Below, one piece after another: positions 34,654-43,249 of a DNA stretch of 64,000 nt. Source of the stretch: Fimbriimonadaceae bacterium (GTDB taxonomy: Bacteria > Armatimonadota > Fimbriimonadia > Fimbriimonadales > Fimbriimonadaceae). Location: assembly GCA_019454105.1 (NCBI GenBank), contig CP075364.1, forward strand, positions 1,429,362 through 1,493,361, given 5' to 3'. Made by a program: the position numbers and the translations under genes. Position 1 is the stretch's first letter; every line of letters starts with the position of its first letter. The notes below the pieces were generated by a model. It was not told the DNA's origin and made no database searches. It was given only the letters and a program-made list of their open reading frames with translations.

Positions 34654-35403
34654 ATGCGAATCGGCTCGTTGGCGCTTGCGACGTTCACGGCGGTGACGAC
34701 CTCGGCACAATCTCCCGAAGAAACGATGCGGGGCTTGGCCGACCAGATGGGCTTGCTTGGCAAGGGCACGGTCACGACGGTGGCGACCGAAGTCCGTCAT
34801 TCGCGCGAGACGACGATCCGCGTCTCGGCCGCTTTCACTTGTCCTCAAGGCGGCAAGCCTCAGTTGGAGGTCCTCACTACCGTTGACGGGCGCCTCGTCC
34901 AGCGAACGGCCTGTGACGGAGATTCCCTCTGGCTCCATTCCGTCTTGCAGAACACCTATTCTTCCGTGCCGCTTTCCCAAGGGTCGTCCCTCTCGCACGA
35001 CTGGAGGACGAGGCTCTTTCAGACGGTGCAGGCGCGCTCGACCGGCGCGACCGTCTTTACGGTCTCGCTATTGGCCGACGCATTCGGCCGCCGGTTCGCC
35101 GAGGGGGCGCGATGGGAGCCTTGGCACCGGGGCGCTCAAGTGAGCCTCCAAGGGCTCGACCTGACATATCGTGTCGCCTCGCCGACGCCCGCTGTTTTCA
35201 CCTACCACTTGGAACGCGACGAGGACGACAGGCTCCATTGGACCGGGGCCACTTTCGAGTCGCTCTCGGAACCAGGGTCTGAGGGCCATTTCCGTTGGAG
35301 CGCGACCGTCTATCCGGGCCAGGTCCCAGCCGACTTCAATCCGAACTTCGCTCCTCCGAAGGGAGCCAGGCCGGTTTCTGTCGAGCAACCGGCCGCACGC
35401 TAG
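34654..35403 (+). CDS. Secreted protein of unknown function, outer-membrane lipoprotein-sorting-like
   Basis: The 249-residue product begins with a signal peptide (MRIGSLALATFTAVTTSAQS). The mature part has beta-strand character (TVTTVATEVRHSRETTIRVS, GKPQLEVLTTVDGRLVQRTA) and ends in a Pro-rich tail (ADFNPNFAPPKGARPVSVEQ). The strand pattern recalls LolA-like/DUF2092 half-barrels, which is only a guess. GTG 34633 would also give a good signal peptide (VTRLSLLMRIGS). It is divergent from thrS and ends 4 nt inside the convergent gene at 35400-35813. Confidence 0.65.
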   Translation: MRIGSLALATFTAVTTSAQSPEETMRGLADQMGLLGKGTVTTVATEVRHSRETTIRVSAAFTCPQGGKPQLEVLTTVDGRLVQRTACDGDSLWLHSVLQNTYSSVPLSQGSSLSHDWRTRLFQTVQARSTGATVFTVSLLADAFGRRFAEGARWEPWHRGAQVSLQGLDLTYRVASPTPAVFTYHLERDEDDRLHWTGATFESLSEPGSEGHFRWSATVYPGQVPADFNPNFAPPKGARPVSVEQPAAR

Positions 35404-35813
35404 ACAGTGCGAGCGGCCGCCGCCATTTGATCCCAGGCTTCCTCGGTCGCGGGCCCGACCATCAACAACTCGGCTGAAGGACACCAAGCGAAGACTTCTG
35501 GACGAAGTCCGGTCCAGTCTTGCGCCGACCAGCCGACCCGTCCATGCAAGCTTCGTGGGACGACCAACTCGACTTGCTCGGTGTCGCTTGGCTCAATGAT
35601 GACAGAGAGTGGCTCGACCGATTGACCGAACTCACTCCAGAACAATCTGGCCCAGATCTCTTGCGCCGCCCAACTCTCGAGCCCCATGCCGCCGATAACG
35701 GCATGATGAGATCTGGCGTCGGCCTCTCGGCCATCGATCATGACCACCTTGGGTTCGAGAACGGGGGAAAATGACTCGACAGCGCGAGTCGAAAAGGGCG
35801 AGCGCCAAAGCAC
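35400..35813 (-). CDS. Hypothetical protein (137 aa)
   Basis: A soluble, acidic protein (VVMIDGREADARSHHAVIGG, LVVPRSLHGRVGWSAQDWTG, PATEEAWDQMAAAARTV). Codon choice is clearly that of this genome on the minus strand (GTC, GAG, TTG, GCC), and better than the competing plus-strand ORF at 35520-35774. No membrane segment, signal peptide or known motif is visible; several Trp residues are notable. It shares 4 nt with the end of the secreted-protein gene. Confidence 0.6.
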   Translation of the reverse strand: MLWRSPFSTRAVESFSPVLEPKVVMIDGREADARSHHAVIGGMGLESWAAQEIWARLFWSEFGQSVEPLSVIIEPSDTEQVELVVPRSLHGRVGWSAQDWTGLRPEVFAWCPSAELLMVGPATEEAWDQMAAAARTV

Positions 35814-35872
35814 AACGCGGTTTACCGGTTCCCGTGGACTAACGATGGGACACGGCTAGACTGTCTCATAGG

Positions 35873-37279
35873 TTGGCCCTGAAGCAGGAGCGCGTGGAAC
35901 AAGAGAATCCGACCAGGGTCGTTTGGGCTTTGGCCGGGCCCGCCGTGGTACTCAACACGCTCCAGACAGTCAACGCTCTGCTTGACAGCTACTTTGTCCA
36001 GCACCTACCGACTTCTAATCTGACCGCGATCGGAGCCGCGACGAACGTCATCTTCCTGTTCATATCGATGAGCTTCGCTATGGGGGTCGCCTCGACGGCC
36101 CTGGTCAGCCGATCGTTCGGCGCGAAAGACCCGGCCGGGTACCAGTCTGCGAGTCAACGGAGCTTGGCCCTTTCCGTTTGGATCGGTGTCGCCTTCGCGT
36201 TGGTTTGTTGGCCAGGGGCGAGTTTGGCGGCAAGCCTCCTCCTGCCCGTAGAAGCGGTCGATGCGCGCCGTCAAATGACGACCTTCTTGGTCGCATTTGG
36301 GTTCGGGCTACCGGCTTATTTTGTGATCCAATCGCTCGCTGGTTCCTTAAGGGGCATCGGCGACACTCGGAGCCCGATGACGATCAGTGGACTGCAGATC
36401 GTCCTCCATATCCTCTTAAACTTCCTGCTCATCAATCCTCCCCGTCCGACACCTTTCGGCATCGTGATGCCAGGGGCGGGGCTGGGACTCCTCGGGGCCG
36501 GAATCGCCATGACAGTCAGTGCTTGGACCGCCGCCGTTATCTACATGGTTTGGAGCCGTACGACGCCGCTGCGCCTGAGCTGGAATCTGGGTTGGGTGGG
36601 ACTCCAATGGGCTCGCCGGATTTTGAACGTGGCTGTGCCCGCCGCCATGATGGCGATCGTCCGGGTCACCTCTTTGATGGCCTTCACCGGGGTGCTGAAG
36701 CAAGTTCCTCAGGCCGAGGTCGCCATCGCGGCGATCAGGCCAGCTTTCTCGATCGAATCATTGACGTTCATGCCCGCATTTGGCTTGTCTGTCGCAGCGT
36801 CCGCCCTGATCGGTCAAAGCCTGGGAATGGGGAGGCCCGACCGGGCTGAAAGGTTGGGCTGGATCGCCGCTCATCAAGCCGCCCTGATCAGCCTCGTGGC
36901 GTCAGTGGCGTTGCTTTTCTTGGCCCATCCCGTCGCCGTTCTTCTCTTGCCTTCGCAGCCTGAGGTGGCAGAAGTCGCGGCCAGGTTCCTGTTCATCCTG
37001 TGCCTGACCGAATTCCTCTTCGCTTATGGCATGGTGTTCACGGGGGCGATGCAGGGGGCGGGCGACACGGCCCGGCCGTTCTGGATGACATTGGCTTGCA
37101 TGTGGGGTGTGCGCGTGCCTCTCGCGGCATGGCTTGCCTTGCCGAGTTTCGGCCCTGTGGCTGGGCTGGCCCTCGGGGCAGACGGATGTTGGATAGCGAT
37201 GAGCGTGACACAGGCCCTGCAGGGCTTCGCGGCCCTGGTGCTCTTCAAGGCGGGCCACTGGAAGCATCAACAGGTCTAG
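35873..37279 (+). CDS. MATE family multidrug/solute exporter
   Basis: The 468-residue protein has about 12 membrane helices in two related halves, as in MATE (NorM/DinF-type) transporters. Family features include the N-terminal LAGPAVVLNTLQTVNALLDS, SFGAKDPAGYQSA at the first loop, GSLRGIGDTRSPMTIS and the matching GAMQGAGDTARPFWMTLACM in the second half. It exports cationic drugs or metabolites using a Na+ or H+ gradient. The start is TTG 35873; GTG 35894 has AGGAG but only 3 nt away. It ends 4 nt inside the convergent glycosyltransferase gene. Confidence 0.92.
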   Translation: MALKQERVEQENPTRVVWALAGPAVVLNTLQTVNALLDSYFVQHLPTSNLTAIGAATNVIFLFISMSFAMGVASTALVSRSFGAKDPAGYQSASQRSLALSVWIGVAFALVCWPGASLAASLLLPVEAVDARRQMTTFLVAFGFGLPAYFVIQSLAGSLRGIGDTRSPMTISGLQIVLHILLNFLLINPPRPTPFGIVMPGAGLGLLGAGIAMTVSAWTAAVIYMVWSRTTPLRLSWNLGWVGLQWARRILNVAVPAAMMAIVRVTSLMAFTGVLKQVPQAEVAIAAIRPAFSIESLTFMPAFGLSVAASALIGQSLGMGRPDRAERLGWIAAHQAALISLVASVALLFLAHPVAVLLLPSQPEVAEVAARFLFILCLTEFLFAYGMVFTGAMQGAGDTARPFWMTLACMWGVRVPLAAWLALPSFGPVAGLALGADGCWIAMSVTQALQGFAALVLFKAGHWKHQQV

Positions 37280-38454
37280 CCCTTCAGGACTGTTTCGAAC
37301 TGATCTGTGATCGAGTCGATCGCGAAGGCCCTTTCGGCGTACCTCCGCGCGTTCGCCCCCATGGTTCGGCGCGCTTCTGGGTCTGATGCGAGCCGCACCG
37401 CGCCCTCGATGAATCCCTCTTTGTCGGCAGGCGACACGACGATTCCGGTCTGGTTCGTCTGGACGATCTTCGCGCTCAGGTTTTCAAGAGGCACAGCAAG
37501 GAGCATCGGTCTGCCAGCGCAGTGGTAGGTCAGAACCTTCGAGGGCACTGAGAACACGCCGGCGTCCGGTTCAAGGATAGCGACCAAGACGTCGGCAGAG
37601 GCCAGCATCGCGGGAAGTTCCGCGAACGGCTGAAACGGCAGCAGGACCAAGTTTGTGATTCCGAGCTCGTTCGCCCTCTCGCGCAGCCAGTCGATGGAGG
37701 CGCCCTCCGAAGCGACGACCATGACGTGGTCAGGGATCTCCGCGACCCGCTTAGCTAGTTGGATCAACAGCTCCGGGTTGTGCTTCATGCCAAGTGTGCC
37801 GGAGTAAAGGTAGACAAATCGGGCGTCCAGTCCGTGTTTCGTCGACCACGGGTTCACCTTCTCATTGACTGGCACTTCCTCAAGCGGCGCCCAGTTTTCG
37901 ATCACTCTGACCCGGTCACTTGACAAAGGGATTAAGGGCCGGAAGTCCTCGGAGATCACCACGACTTGATCGCTGGCGGCGAGCATCCGCTGTTCAAGTC
38001 CGTCATATATCGATCCGATCCACCCTCCTACAACGGGCACCCGCTCAGGCAAGAGCCTCTTGGCGGCAGGACCGATCAGGTCTTGAACCCAGTAGACAAA
38101 CCTGCGGCTCTTGGCTTTGGACTCCTTCAGGATCTGGCTTTGAGCTTCGAGGGGCGTGTTTGCCGAAAGCACGACTTCCGGCCCGAATGCCTTGATCGCC
38201 TCTACTGCCAGTCGACCGTGCTCGATCTCGAGCTTCCTTCGAGAAAAGAACTTGCCCCGGTCGATCTTTTGGCTCAGGACTAACGGTTGCACCCTGAAGC
38301 CTTCGGGATCGTCTGGCCCCTTGACCATCGCTCCCTGAGGAGTGACGATCGAAGACGAGTAGAGGTGCAAGACTTCATGGCCGCGCCGAGCGAGAGCCCG
38401 ACTCAGTTGAACTTGGAAGGGATGTCCGGCATAATCGTGGACAACGATCCTCAT
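37276..38454 (-). CDS. Glycosyltransferase family 4 (WbuB-like)
   Basis: The 392-residue GT-B enzyme has the N-terminal acceptor domain (MRIVVHDYAGHPFQVQLSRA) and a nucleotide-sugar domain with RFVYLYSGTLGMKHNPELLI and the family E-x7-E region (ILEPDAGVFSVPSKVLTYHC). These match the WbuB/WcaI-like group, which adds amino sugars or other sugars to lipid-linked glycans. It should work at the cytoplasmic face. ATG 38454 (MRIVVHDY) fits the family better than the frame's first ATG at 38475. It follows the GDP-mannose epimerase-like gene by 65 nt on the same strand, which suggests its donor could be the epimerase product. Confidence 0.88.
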   Translation of the reverse strand: MRIVVHDYAGHPFQVQLSRALARRGHEVLHLYSSSIVTPQGAMVKGPDDPEGFRVQPLVLSQKIDRGKFFSRRKLEIEHGRLAVEAIKAFGPEVVLSANTPLEAQSQILKESKAKSRRFVYWVQDLIGPAAKRLLPERVPVVGGWIGSIYDGLEQRMLAASDQVVVISEDFRPLIPLSSDRVRVIENWAPLEEVPVNEKVNPWSTKHGLDARFVYLYSGTLGMKHNPELLIQLAKRVAEIPDHVMVVASEGASIDWLRERANELGITNLVLLPFQPFAELPAMLASADVLVAILEPDAGVFSVPSKVLTYHCAGRPMLLAVPLENLSAKIVQTNQTGIVVSPADKEGFIEGAVRLASDPEARRTMGANARRYAERAFAIDSITDQFETVLKG

Positions 38455-38519
38455 GGCGAGTCCCCGCAAGGGCACCCACAGCTGTCAGCTAGATCGGCCA
38501 TCGCTAAAGGCTCTGACTG

Positions 38520-39509
38520 TTAAGCTTTCGAAGGTACTTTGCTCTGGATCTGATCATAGATCCACTCGTAAGTCTTCGCCATCCCATCTCGCAAGGGAAT
38601 CGATGGCTCCCAGCCGAGTTCCTTCTTGATCAGCTCGTTGTCGCTGCTCCGTCCACGCACTCCTTTCGGTGCGTTGAGATTGTACTTTCGGTTCAGCTTG
38701 ATCCCGGCGATCTCTTCCACGATGTCAACGAGTTGGTTGATGGAGACCATCTCTGCGCTGCCCAAGTTGATCGGATACTCGATGTTGCTTTCCATGATTG
38801 ACTTGCACCCGAGGACACAGTCGTCAATGTACATGAAACTTCTCGTCTGATGACCGTCGCCCCAAATCTCGATGTTGTGGTCTCCGCTCAACTTCGAATG
38901 AATCACCTTACGGCAGATGGCGGCAGGCGCTTTTTCCCGGCCGCCGTCCCACGTGCCATGGGGGCCGTACACGTTATGGAATCGCGCCACTCTCGTCACG
39001 ATCCCAAAGTCCTCCATGAAGTGCCGGCACATGCGCTCGCTGAAGAGCTTCTCCCAGCCGTAACCGTCTTCCGCTAAAGCCGGATAGGCGTCTTCTTCCT
39101 TTAAGCCCGGGTTGTCGACGTCCTTCTGCTTATCGCCGTTGTAGACGCAAGCGCTAGACGCGTAGAAGAACCTCTCGACACCAGCTTCTCGTGAAGCCAT
39201 CAGCATGTGGGTGTTGATCAAAACACTGATCATGCAAAGAGCTTTATTGTTCTCGATAAAGCCCATACCCCCCATGTCAGCGGCGAGGTTATAGACGATC
39301 TTGGCCCCTTTGACCGATTCTTCGCACGCTTCCTTTCCGCGAAGGTCGAGAATCTTGTTCTCAGCATATGGCCACACTTGGTACCATTCGTCGTAGGGTT
39401 TAATGTCAACTGCCACGATGTCCTCGTGGCCGTTCTTTTTCAGGTAATCGACTAAGTGGCCACCAATAAAACCACCAGCTCCGGTGACGACCGTCTTGCC
39501 TCCAGCCAT
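38520..39509 (-). CDS. GDP-mannose 3,5-epimerase-like NAD-dependent epimerase
   Basis: The 329-residue extended-SDR enzyme has the Rossmann motif VVTGAGGFIGGHL (about 8-20), the conserved SSACVYN (118-124) and the catalytic Y150-x3-K154 (GYGWEK). The segments RVARFHNVYGPHGTWDGGRE and KAPAAICRKVI are close to plant GDP-mannose 3',5'-epimerase. That enzyme turns GDP-D-mannose into GDP-L-galactose. Use in a surface glycan is the likely purpose here, as a mannose-1-phosphate guanylyltransferase is encoded at 52005-53075. Met7 of the frame at 39509 (MAGGKTVV) is taken as the start. folP ends 36 nt upstream. Confidence 0.88.
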   Translation of the reverse strand: MAGGKTVVTGAGGFIGGHLVDYLKKNGHEDIVAVDIKPYDEWYQVWPYAENKILDLRGKEACEESVKGAKIVYNLAADMGGMGFIENNKALCMISVLINTHMLMASREAGVERFFYASSACVYNGDKQKDVDNPGLKEEDAYPALAEDGYGWEKLFSERMCRHFMEDFGIVTRVARFHNVYGPHGTWDGGREKAPAAICRKVIHSKLSGDHNIEIWGDGHQTRSFMYIDDCVLGCKSIMESNIEYPINLGSAEMVSINQLVDIVEEIAGIKLNRKYNLNAPKGVRGRSSDNELIKKELGWEPSIPLRDGMAKTYEWIYDQIQSKVPSKA

Positions 39510-39545
39510 TGGAAGGGAGTTTACCATGGGGCCGGGTGGACGGGC

Positions 39546-40376
39546 CTAAGGAGAATTGCGGGGAGCCCGATGAAGAACTGCCGAGGCGACCGTCGAGGCC
39601 CGCTTCGCGGCAAGCACGTCGTGCACCCTCAGCACTCGAGCCCCGAGAGCCTGGGCCAAAGTCTGGGCGGCCAAAGTTCCCTCGATCCTCTCGCCAGGTG
39701 GCGCGTCTTCCGTGAGCTTGCCGATGAACGACTTTCGGCTCACTCCAACGAGGACAGTCCAAGGGCTCTTCGCTAACTCGCCAAGATTGGCCAATAAGTC
39801 AAGGTTATGGTCAAGAGTCTTACCAAATCCTATGCCAGGGTCGATCCAAACTTGACTCGGTTCCAGACCAGCTTCGACGGCCGACTCGGCACGGCTGAAC
39901 AGAAACGCCTTCACTTCAGCGACCACGTCCCCATAAGTTGGGGCAGCCTGCATCGTCCGCGGCTCGCCTTGCATATGCATCAGGCAGACAGTGGCCCCCC
40001 GGTGAGCACACACGTGCCTCATGTCGGGGTCGCGCCAGGCAGTCACATCGTTCACAACCGATGCCCCAGCCTTAAGGCAGGCTTCCGCCACTTCAGCCTT
40101 CGAAGTGTCGACCGAGACGACCACCCCGTTCGCGACCAGGCCCTTCACCACAGGCAAGACCCGGTCGATCTCGGTCGGGGCTGCCACCGGTTCGGCTCCT
40201 GGACGGGTCGATTCGCCCCCCACGTCGACAAGATCGGCTCCTTGGGCCAACATGTCCATCCCCCTGGCCACGGCACGTTCACCCGACCAAACGCCCCCAT
40301 CGCTGAAGCTGTCAGGAGTCACATTGAGGATGCCCATCAGAGCCGGCCTGTCCTCCGGCAATGGAACGAACTTCAT
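39546..40376 (-). CDS. folP: Dihydropteroate synthase
   Basis: The 276-residue TIM-barrel enzyme joins p-aminobenzoate with the pterin pyrophosphate in folate synthesis. The markers are MGILNVTPDSFSDGG (14-28), DVGGESTRPGAEPV (51-64), VSVDTSKAEVAEA, VVNDVTAWRD, WIDPGIGFGKTLDHNL and VGVSRKSFIG. Length is normal. Its ATG overlaps the TGA of the aspartate kinase gene (ATGA, 40373-40376), so the two are translationally linked, an unexpected pairing. Confidence 0.96.
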   Translation of the reverse strand: MKFVPLPEDRPALMGILNVTPDSFSDGGVWSGERAVARGMDMLAQGADLVDVGGESTRPGAEPVAAPTEIDRVLPVVKGLVANGVVVSVDTSKAEVAEACLKAGASVVNDVTAWRDPDMRHVCAHRGATVCLMHMQGEPRTMQAAPTYGDVVAEVKAFLFSRAESAVEAGLEPSQVWIDPGIGFGKTLDHNLDLLANLGELAKSPWTVLVGVSRKSFIGKLTEDAPPGERIEGTLAAQTLAQALGARVLRVHDVLAAKRASTVASAVLHRAPRNSP

Positions 40377-42292
40377 TGTGCGCCCGACAATCCAAATGCG
40401 TCGTGCAGGAGTTGCACCGACCGCCGTAGCTCCGATTCGGGAATGAGGCAGCTCAGGCTGAACTCGCTGTCGCTCGTTTGCAGCACCGGAATCTTGGCCG
40501 CCTCGAGCCTTTCGAGGACGCTCAAGAACACCCCGGGCTCTTGCATCGTGTCCCGGCCGACGACCGACACCATTGTGCAGCCTTCGGCGATCTGGAGAGC
40601 GATGGGCACAGGCCTGCCGAGCGGACCCATCAACTCGCCTTGAGTCTCAGCCCCGACAGTCGGTTGGTTGCCGATTTGTAGAAGATAGATCGACATGCCT
40701 TCACCCTCGATCGGGAGGACCAGACCGTCAAAAGCGTCGCTCACGACAGGGAACTGGTCGCGGGGCAAAGCAAAACCGACCGCTTCCGGACTCAGGTTGA
40801 TCATGTGTAGGTTGACACCGTACTTGGCCAGAGTCTCGAAAAGCCGGGCCGCGAACCGAACCCTGTGCTCTGGCCGGACGCTGGCCAGGCTCGCCTGAAC
40901 CGACACCAGCTTGCCTGAGTGAGTGACCCCGGTCATCCTCCGCCCTGTGGCGCCTTCGCGAGGCACGACCTCGGTCCCCTGGTGTTCGCTGAAGGTGTTC
41001 TTGACCCAGAGCGGAATGCCGAAACGCATTGCGATCTCGGCAGCCCGAGGGTGAAGGACTTTCGCTCCCAAATGGGCAATCTCGGCGACCTCGTCGTACG
41101 TCACTCGATCTAATGTTGGAGCGTCCGAGACGAAGTCGGGGTCGGCCGTCTTGACACCATCGACGTCAGTGTAGATCTCAACCCGATCGGCATTGAGGGC
41201 GGCCCCGAGACCAGCCGCCGTTGTATCGGACCCACCCCGACCAAGGGTCGTGAGTTCCGCCCCGGGCAAGCCGCCCTGAACCCAAACCCCTTGAAAACCG
41301 CAAACGACCGGTACCAGACCCCGTTTGATCGCTTCATGGATCCCAAGCGGATTGATGCCAAGTATCCGGGCGTTCCCATAACGACCGTCGGTCCGGATTC
41401 CAGCTTGGCCGCCCCGAAGTGAGATCGCTGGCTGACCAAGGGACTTGAGAGTGTGCGAGAAAACGACACTGGACAAGATCTCACCGCATGCCATCAGCAG
41501 ATCGAGCTCGCGAGGCTCGGGATCGACGGCTGGATCGATCTCTCGGAGCAAGGACACCAGAGTGTCGGTCGCGTAGGGTTCGCCCTTTCTGCCGATCGCG
41601 CTGACGACGACGACCGGAAAGAAACCCTTTTCGCGGGCTGAAATGACCCTAAGGGCGGCCGCTTGCCGGGCTTCCTTGGTCTTGACGCTCGTGCCTCCGA
41701 ACTTCAAGACAACGATTTGCCCTCCCGGACGACTTGGCGATTGCCTAGCGAGGTTCGGAGCCGGTTCAGCACCGAAAAGCTCTACAAACCGTGACCGCAA
41801 TCTGTCGGCGTTGACTGTCGAAGTGACGATCAGCACCCGGTCGTGCATGTCACTGAGGTGGTCGATCTCGGCGCCACTGGAGATCGTCTCGGCAATGATC
41901 CGGGCGATCAGCCCTTCCTCGTCACGCATGTTGGCCGCGTGCACGAGCACGACCGAGCGGCCCTGGATGACTTCAGACTTCGCACCGACCGAGTTGAGAG
42001 CGGCGGCCGTCTTGCCCGCTTCGTCCTCACTGACAACGAAGGACATGCCTCCTGGCGACATCTTCAGAAAGTCGATGCTGATCGATTGCTTGGCGACTTC
42101 GGAAAGAATCTGGAGCCTCGCCTCCGTCAAACCTCCGGTCAAGCCCGTCACATGGATCGCGCAAAGATCGCCGCGAACTTCGACCTGGTCAATCCCGCGT
42201 CTCCGCTCAAACTCCGTCTCGACTCCGGCCACAGAGTCGAGCGGCTCACTCAGAAGCCTGCTGAACGGTGAGTTTCCAATCTCGACGCTCAC
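40373..42292 (-). CDS. Aspartate kinase with ACT domains at both ends
   Basis: The 639-residue protein has a central amino-acid kinase domain: VVLKFGGTSVKTKEARQAAA (KFGGTSV at 197-203), then TLGRGGSDTTAAGLGAALNA, EIYTDVDGVKTADP and HLGAKVLHPRAAE. The C-terminus holds two ACT domains (about 470-639). Unlike standard aspartokinases of 400-460 residues, ~190 residues precede the kinase domain. They read as two more ACT-like units: LCAIHVTGLTGGLTEARLQI and VVLVHAANMRDEEGLIARII, each followed by beta-alpha-beta-like sequence. It makes aspartyl phosphate for lysine, threonine and methionine. The start is GTG 42292 inside a GTGA overlap with the aldo/keto reductase; the frame extends to 42523, but that part lies within the reductase gene. 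Confidence 0.93.
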   Translation of the reverse strand: MSVEIGNSPFSRLLSEPLDSVAGVETEFERRRGIDQVEVRGDLCAIHVTGLTGGLTEARLQILSEVAKQSISIDFLKMSPGGMSFVVSEDEAGKTAAALNSVGAKSEVIQGRSVVLVHAANMRDEEGLIARIIAETISSGAEIDHLSDMHDRVLIVTSTVNADRLRSRFVELFGAEPAPNLARQSPSRPGGQIVVLKFGGTSVKTKEARQAAALRVISAREKGFFPVVVVSAIGRKGEPYATDTLVSLLREIDPAVDPEPRELDLLMACGEILSSVVFSHTLKSLGQPAISLRGGQAGIRTDGRYGNARILGINPLGIHEAIKRGLVPVVCGFQGVWVQGGLPGAELTTLGRGGSDTTAAGLGAALNADRVEIYTDVDGVKTADPDFVSDAPTLDRVTYDEVAEIAHLGAKVLHPRAAEIAMRFGIPLWVKNTFSEHQGTEVVPREGATGRRMTGVTHSGKLVSVQASLASVRPEHRVRFAARLFETLAKYGVNLHMINLSPEAVGFALPRDQFPVVSDAFDGLVLPIEGEGMSIYLLQIGNQPTVGAETQGELMGPLGRPVPIALQIAEGCTMVSVVGRDTMQEPGVFLSVLERLEAAKIPVLQTSDSEFSLSCLIPESELRRSVQLLHDAFGLSGAQ

Positions 42293-43239
42293 GACTGCAA
42301 CACCTGGTCGATTCTCGCCCAAACGTCCTCGCTGACCTGGGCGCCCGACGCGCCCGCGTTCTCTTCCACTTGCTCGGGCCGTGTCGCCCCAATGATGACC
42401 GAGCTCACGTTCTCTTGCCGCAGGCACCATGCCAAGGCCAGCTGGGCCAAGGTCAGCCCAGCTTCTTGGGCCACGGGCACCAGCTTCTGCACTTTTGTCA
42501 AGGTTTCGTCCGTCATCAGCCAACCCATAAAGGTGTTCGAGCTGTCATCGGAGGCCCGCGTGCCCGGTGGCGCTGCTTGGCCGGGCTTGTACTTTCCGGT
42601 CAAGACGCCTTGGGCCAAGGGCGAGAACACGACCTGTCCCAGGCCGTGCTTCTGACTCGTCGGGATGACGCTGGGTTCGATGTCGCGTTGAAGCATGTTG
42701 TAGACGGGCTGGTTGCTGACCGGGGGGCAGCAGTTCATCGATCTCGCGATCTGGACGGCTTCGGTGATCGCTTCGGCGGGCCATAGGCTTACACCCCAAT
42801 AAAGCACTTTGCCGATCCGGATCAAGTCGTCCATCGCTCGGACGCTCTCTTCGATGGGTGTGTCCGGGTCGAAGCGGTGATACTGGTACAGATCGACGTA
42901 GTCCATTTTCAGGCGCCGTAGAGACCCGTCGATCGACTCATGGGTGTGCTTGCGGCTGTTGCCCCGGTCGTTGGGGGCGTCGCTCATCGGAAAGAAGCAT
43001 TTGGTAGCGATGAAGAGGTCTTGTCGTCGAAGTTCCTTGACGGACTTGCCCAGGGCCACTTCCGCTTCGCCGTGGTTGTATACATCGGCCGTGTCAAAAA
43101 AATTGACTCCAAGGTCGAAGGCTTTTGTCACGACCGAGTCGGTAGATTCCTGAACCAGCGACCGGCCATGAGTCAACCAGCCGCCCAACCCTACTTCGCT
43201 GACCTTGACTCCAGTCCGGCCGAGCCTACGATACTGCAC
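42289..43239 (-). CDS. Aldo/keto reductase (potassium-channel beta-subunit-like)
   Basis: The 316-residue TIM-barrel oxidoreductase starts at GTG 43239 (VQYRRLGRTGVKVSEVGLGG). Catalytic residues appear in FFDTADVYNHGEAEVALG (Asp, Tyr), FIATKCFF (Lys) and YQYHRFDPDTP (His). The phrases WGVSLWPAEAITEAVQIA and NCCPPVSNQPVYNMLQRDIE place it with the Kv-beta/YghZ branch of NADPH-dependent aldo/keto reductases. The substrate is unknown. It is 10 nt downstream of the GT-C-like gene and 4-nt-coupled to the aspartate kinase gene. Confidence 0.93.
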   Translation of the reverse strand: MQYRRLGRTGVKVSEVGLGGWLTHGRSLVQESTDSVVTKAFDLGVNFFDTADVYNHGEAEVALGKSVKELRRQDLFIATKCFFPMSDAPNDRGNSRKHTHESIDGSLRRLKMDYVDLYQYHRFDPDTPIEESVRAMDDLIRIGKVLYWGVSLWPAEAITEAVQIARSMNCCPPVSNQPVYNMLQRDIEPSVIPTSQKHGLGQVVFSPLAQGVLTGKYKPGQAAPPGTRASDDSSNTFMGWLMTDETLTKVQKLVPVAQEAGLTLAQLALAWCLRQENVSSVIIGATRPEQVEENAGASGAQVSEDVWARIDQVLQS

Positions 43240-43249
43240 GGTCGCAAGG

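Noticed and set aside
35520-35774. 84-residue plus-strand ORF
   Set aside because: The minus-strand frame at 35400-35813 has better codon use and covers the whole interval between neighbours.
42293-42523. N-terminal 77 codons of the aspartate kinase frame
   Set aside because: They overlap the aldo/keto reductase gene in another frame; a GTGA overlap at 42289-42292 gives a natural start.
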